Shown piece by piece: positions 5,964-6,343 of a stretch of 6,343 nucleotides of DNA (positions within the stretch are counted from its first letter, which is position 1; the number at the start of each line of letters is the position of its first letter). The position numbers and the translations under genes are program-made. The stretch is taken from the NCBI GenBank assembly GCA_019428955.1, contig JAHYJF010000206.1:1-6343 (forward strand), written 5' to 3'. Source of the DNA: Burkholderiaceae bacterium (GTDB lineage Bacteria > Pseudomonadota > Gammaproteobacteria > Burkholderiales > Burkholderiaceae_E). The notes below the pieces were generated by a model. That model saw only the letters and a list, made by a program, of their open reading frames with translations. It was not told the origin of the DNA and searched no databases.

Positions 5964-6343
5964 GTGAGCAGGATTCGCATTGCCATCAGTGACGATTAAG
6001 AAGGCGCGGCACTGGCTGGAGCCGACTGGTCGGCGGTGCGCAAGCGCGCCGAGGTCGTGGTGTTCGAACAACCGTTCGCGAGCCTCGAAGCCGCTGCGGA
6101 TGGGCTGCGCGATTTCGACGCCATCTGCCTGATGCGCGAGCGCCTCTCCTGCCCCGCGGGGCGTAGTGGTTTCGAATACTCCCGGCGGGCCGGTCAAGGC
6201 CTGCACCGCCGAGCAGACCTGGGCCCTGATCCTGGCCGGCGCCAAGCATCTCGCCGCCGCCGATGTCTTCGCCACCGAGCCGTTGCCCGCCAGTGACCTG
6301 CTCCTGGCCCTGCCCCACGTGACGATCTCGCCGCATCTTGGCT
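5964..6343 (+). pseudogene. D-2-hydroxyacid dehydrogenase, multiply disrupted (3' end outside window)
   Basis: The family (phosphoglycerate dehydrogenase-like, NAD(P)-dependent interconversion of 2-oxo and D-2-hydroxy acids) is recognisable in three pieces. Piece 1, from GTG 5964, reads VSRIRIAISDD, then TAA 5997-5999, then EGAALAGADWSAVRKRAEVVVFEQPFAS through DFDAICLMRERL (to ~6149). Intact relatives have 'DDY' here, so TAC to TAA is likely. Piece 2, in the next frame (~6151-6252), reads RGVVVSNTPGGPVKACTAEQTWALILAGAKHL. Piece 3, same frame as piece 2 (~6253-6343), reads AAADVFATEPLPASDLLLALPHVTISPHLG, with the catalytic-His region. About 30 residues are lost between pieces 1 and 2, and roughly 140 between 2 and 3, including the Rossmann GxGxxG and the catalytic Arg and Glu. 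GGAG (5955-5958) supports GTG 5964; in-frame ATG 5937 is an alternative. It follows the permease by 33 bases and was probably its operon partner. Confidence 0.85.

Noticed and set aside
5997..5999. Recoding (read-through) of the early stop in the dehydrogenase
   Set aside because: The codon is TAA, not the TGA used for selenocysteine, and later deletions destroy the protein anyway.
6036..6296. Separate 86-codon gene starting at GTG 6036
   Set aside because: It is the piece of the broken dehydrogenase after the nonsense codon, and loses family similarity after the frameshift near 6150.

Overview
This is a GC-rich stretch (roughly 65% GC by eye) with dense bacterial coding, Shine-Dalgarno sites ahead of most starts and a complete TAXI-type TRAP transporter with a periplasmic binding protein. 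That suggests a Gram-negative proteobacterium. A betaproteobacterium is my best guess from the overall flavour of the genes, but nothing here proves it. I see no rRNA, tRNA, CRISPR, insertion sequence or phage gene.

Layout from left to right: (1) the last 32 codons of an aldo/keto reductase (+). (2) A 44-codon remnant of a GNAT acetyltransferase (+) that seems to have lost its middle. (3) A complete small gene of the T4 endonuclease V / pyrimidine dimer DNA glycosylase family (+, 150 aa). (4) Ending only 3 bases away on the opposite strand, a 558-aa thiamine-diphosphate enzyme of the acetolactate synthase-like superfamily (-). (5) A 168-base divergent intergenic region carrying inverted-repeat sequence. 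(6) A TAXI-family TRAP solute-binding protein (+, 384 aa). (7) A 120-base gap holding a very GC-rich hairpin. (8) A fused DctQM-type TRAP permease (+, 685 aa by my start). (9) At the right edge, a D-2-hydroxyacid dehydrogenase gene (+) broken by a nonsense codon, a frameshifting deletion and a large in-frame deletion; it runs off the window.

Functional reading: genes 6 and 8 form one secondary, ion-coupled uptake system for a small organic anion, probably a carboxylate. The flanking metabolic genes, a ThDP enzyme acting on a 2-oxo acid and a dehydrogenase acting on a 2-hydroxy/2-oxo acid, suggest an ancestral 2-oxo/2-hydroxy-acid uptake and catabolism locus. The dehydrogenase arm is now dead. 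The substrate cannot be read from sequence. The two decayed genes within 6.3 kb point to ongoing gene loss. I found no clear sign of an entirely new system. The most unusual observations are the multiply broken dehydrogenase, the internally deleted acetyltransferase, the hairpin inside the transporter operon, and the active-site register of the glycosylase, in which Met1 takes the place of the catalytic Thr2 of the T4 enzyme.
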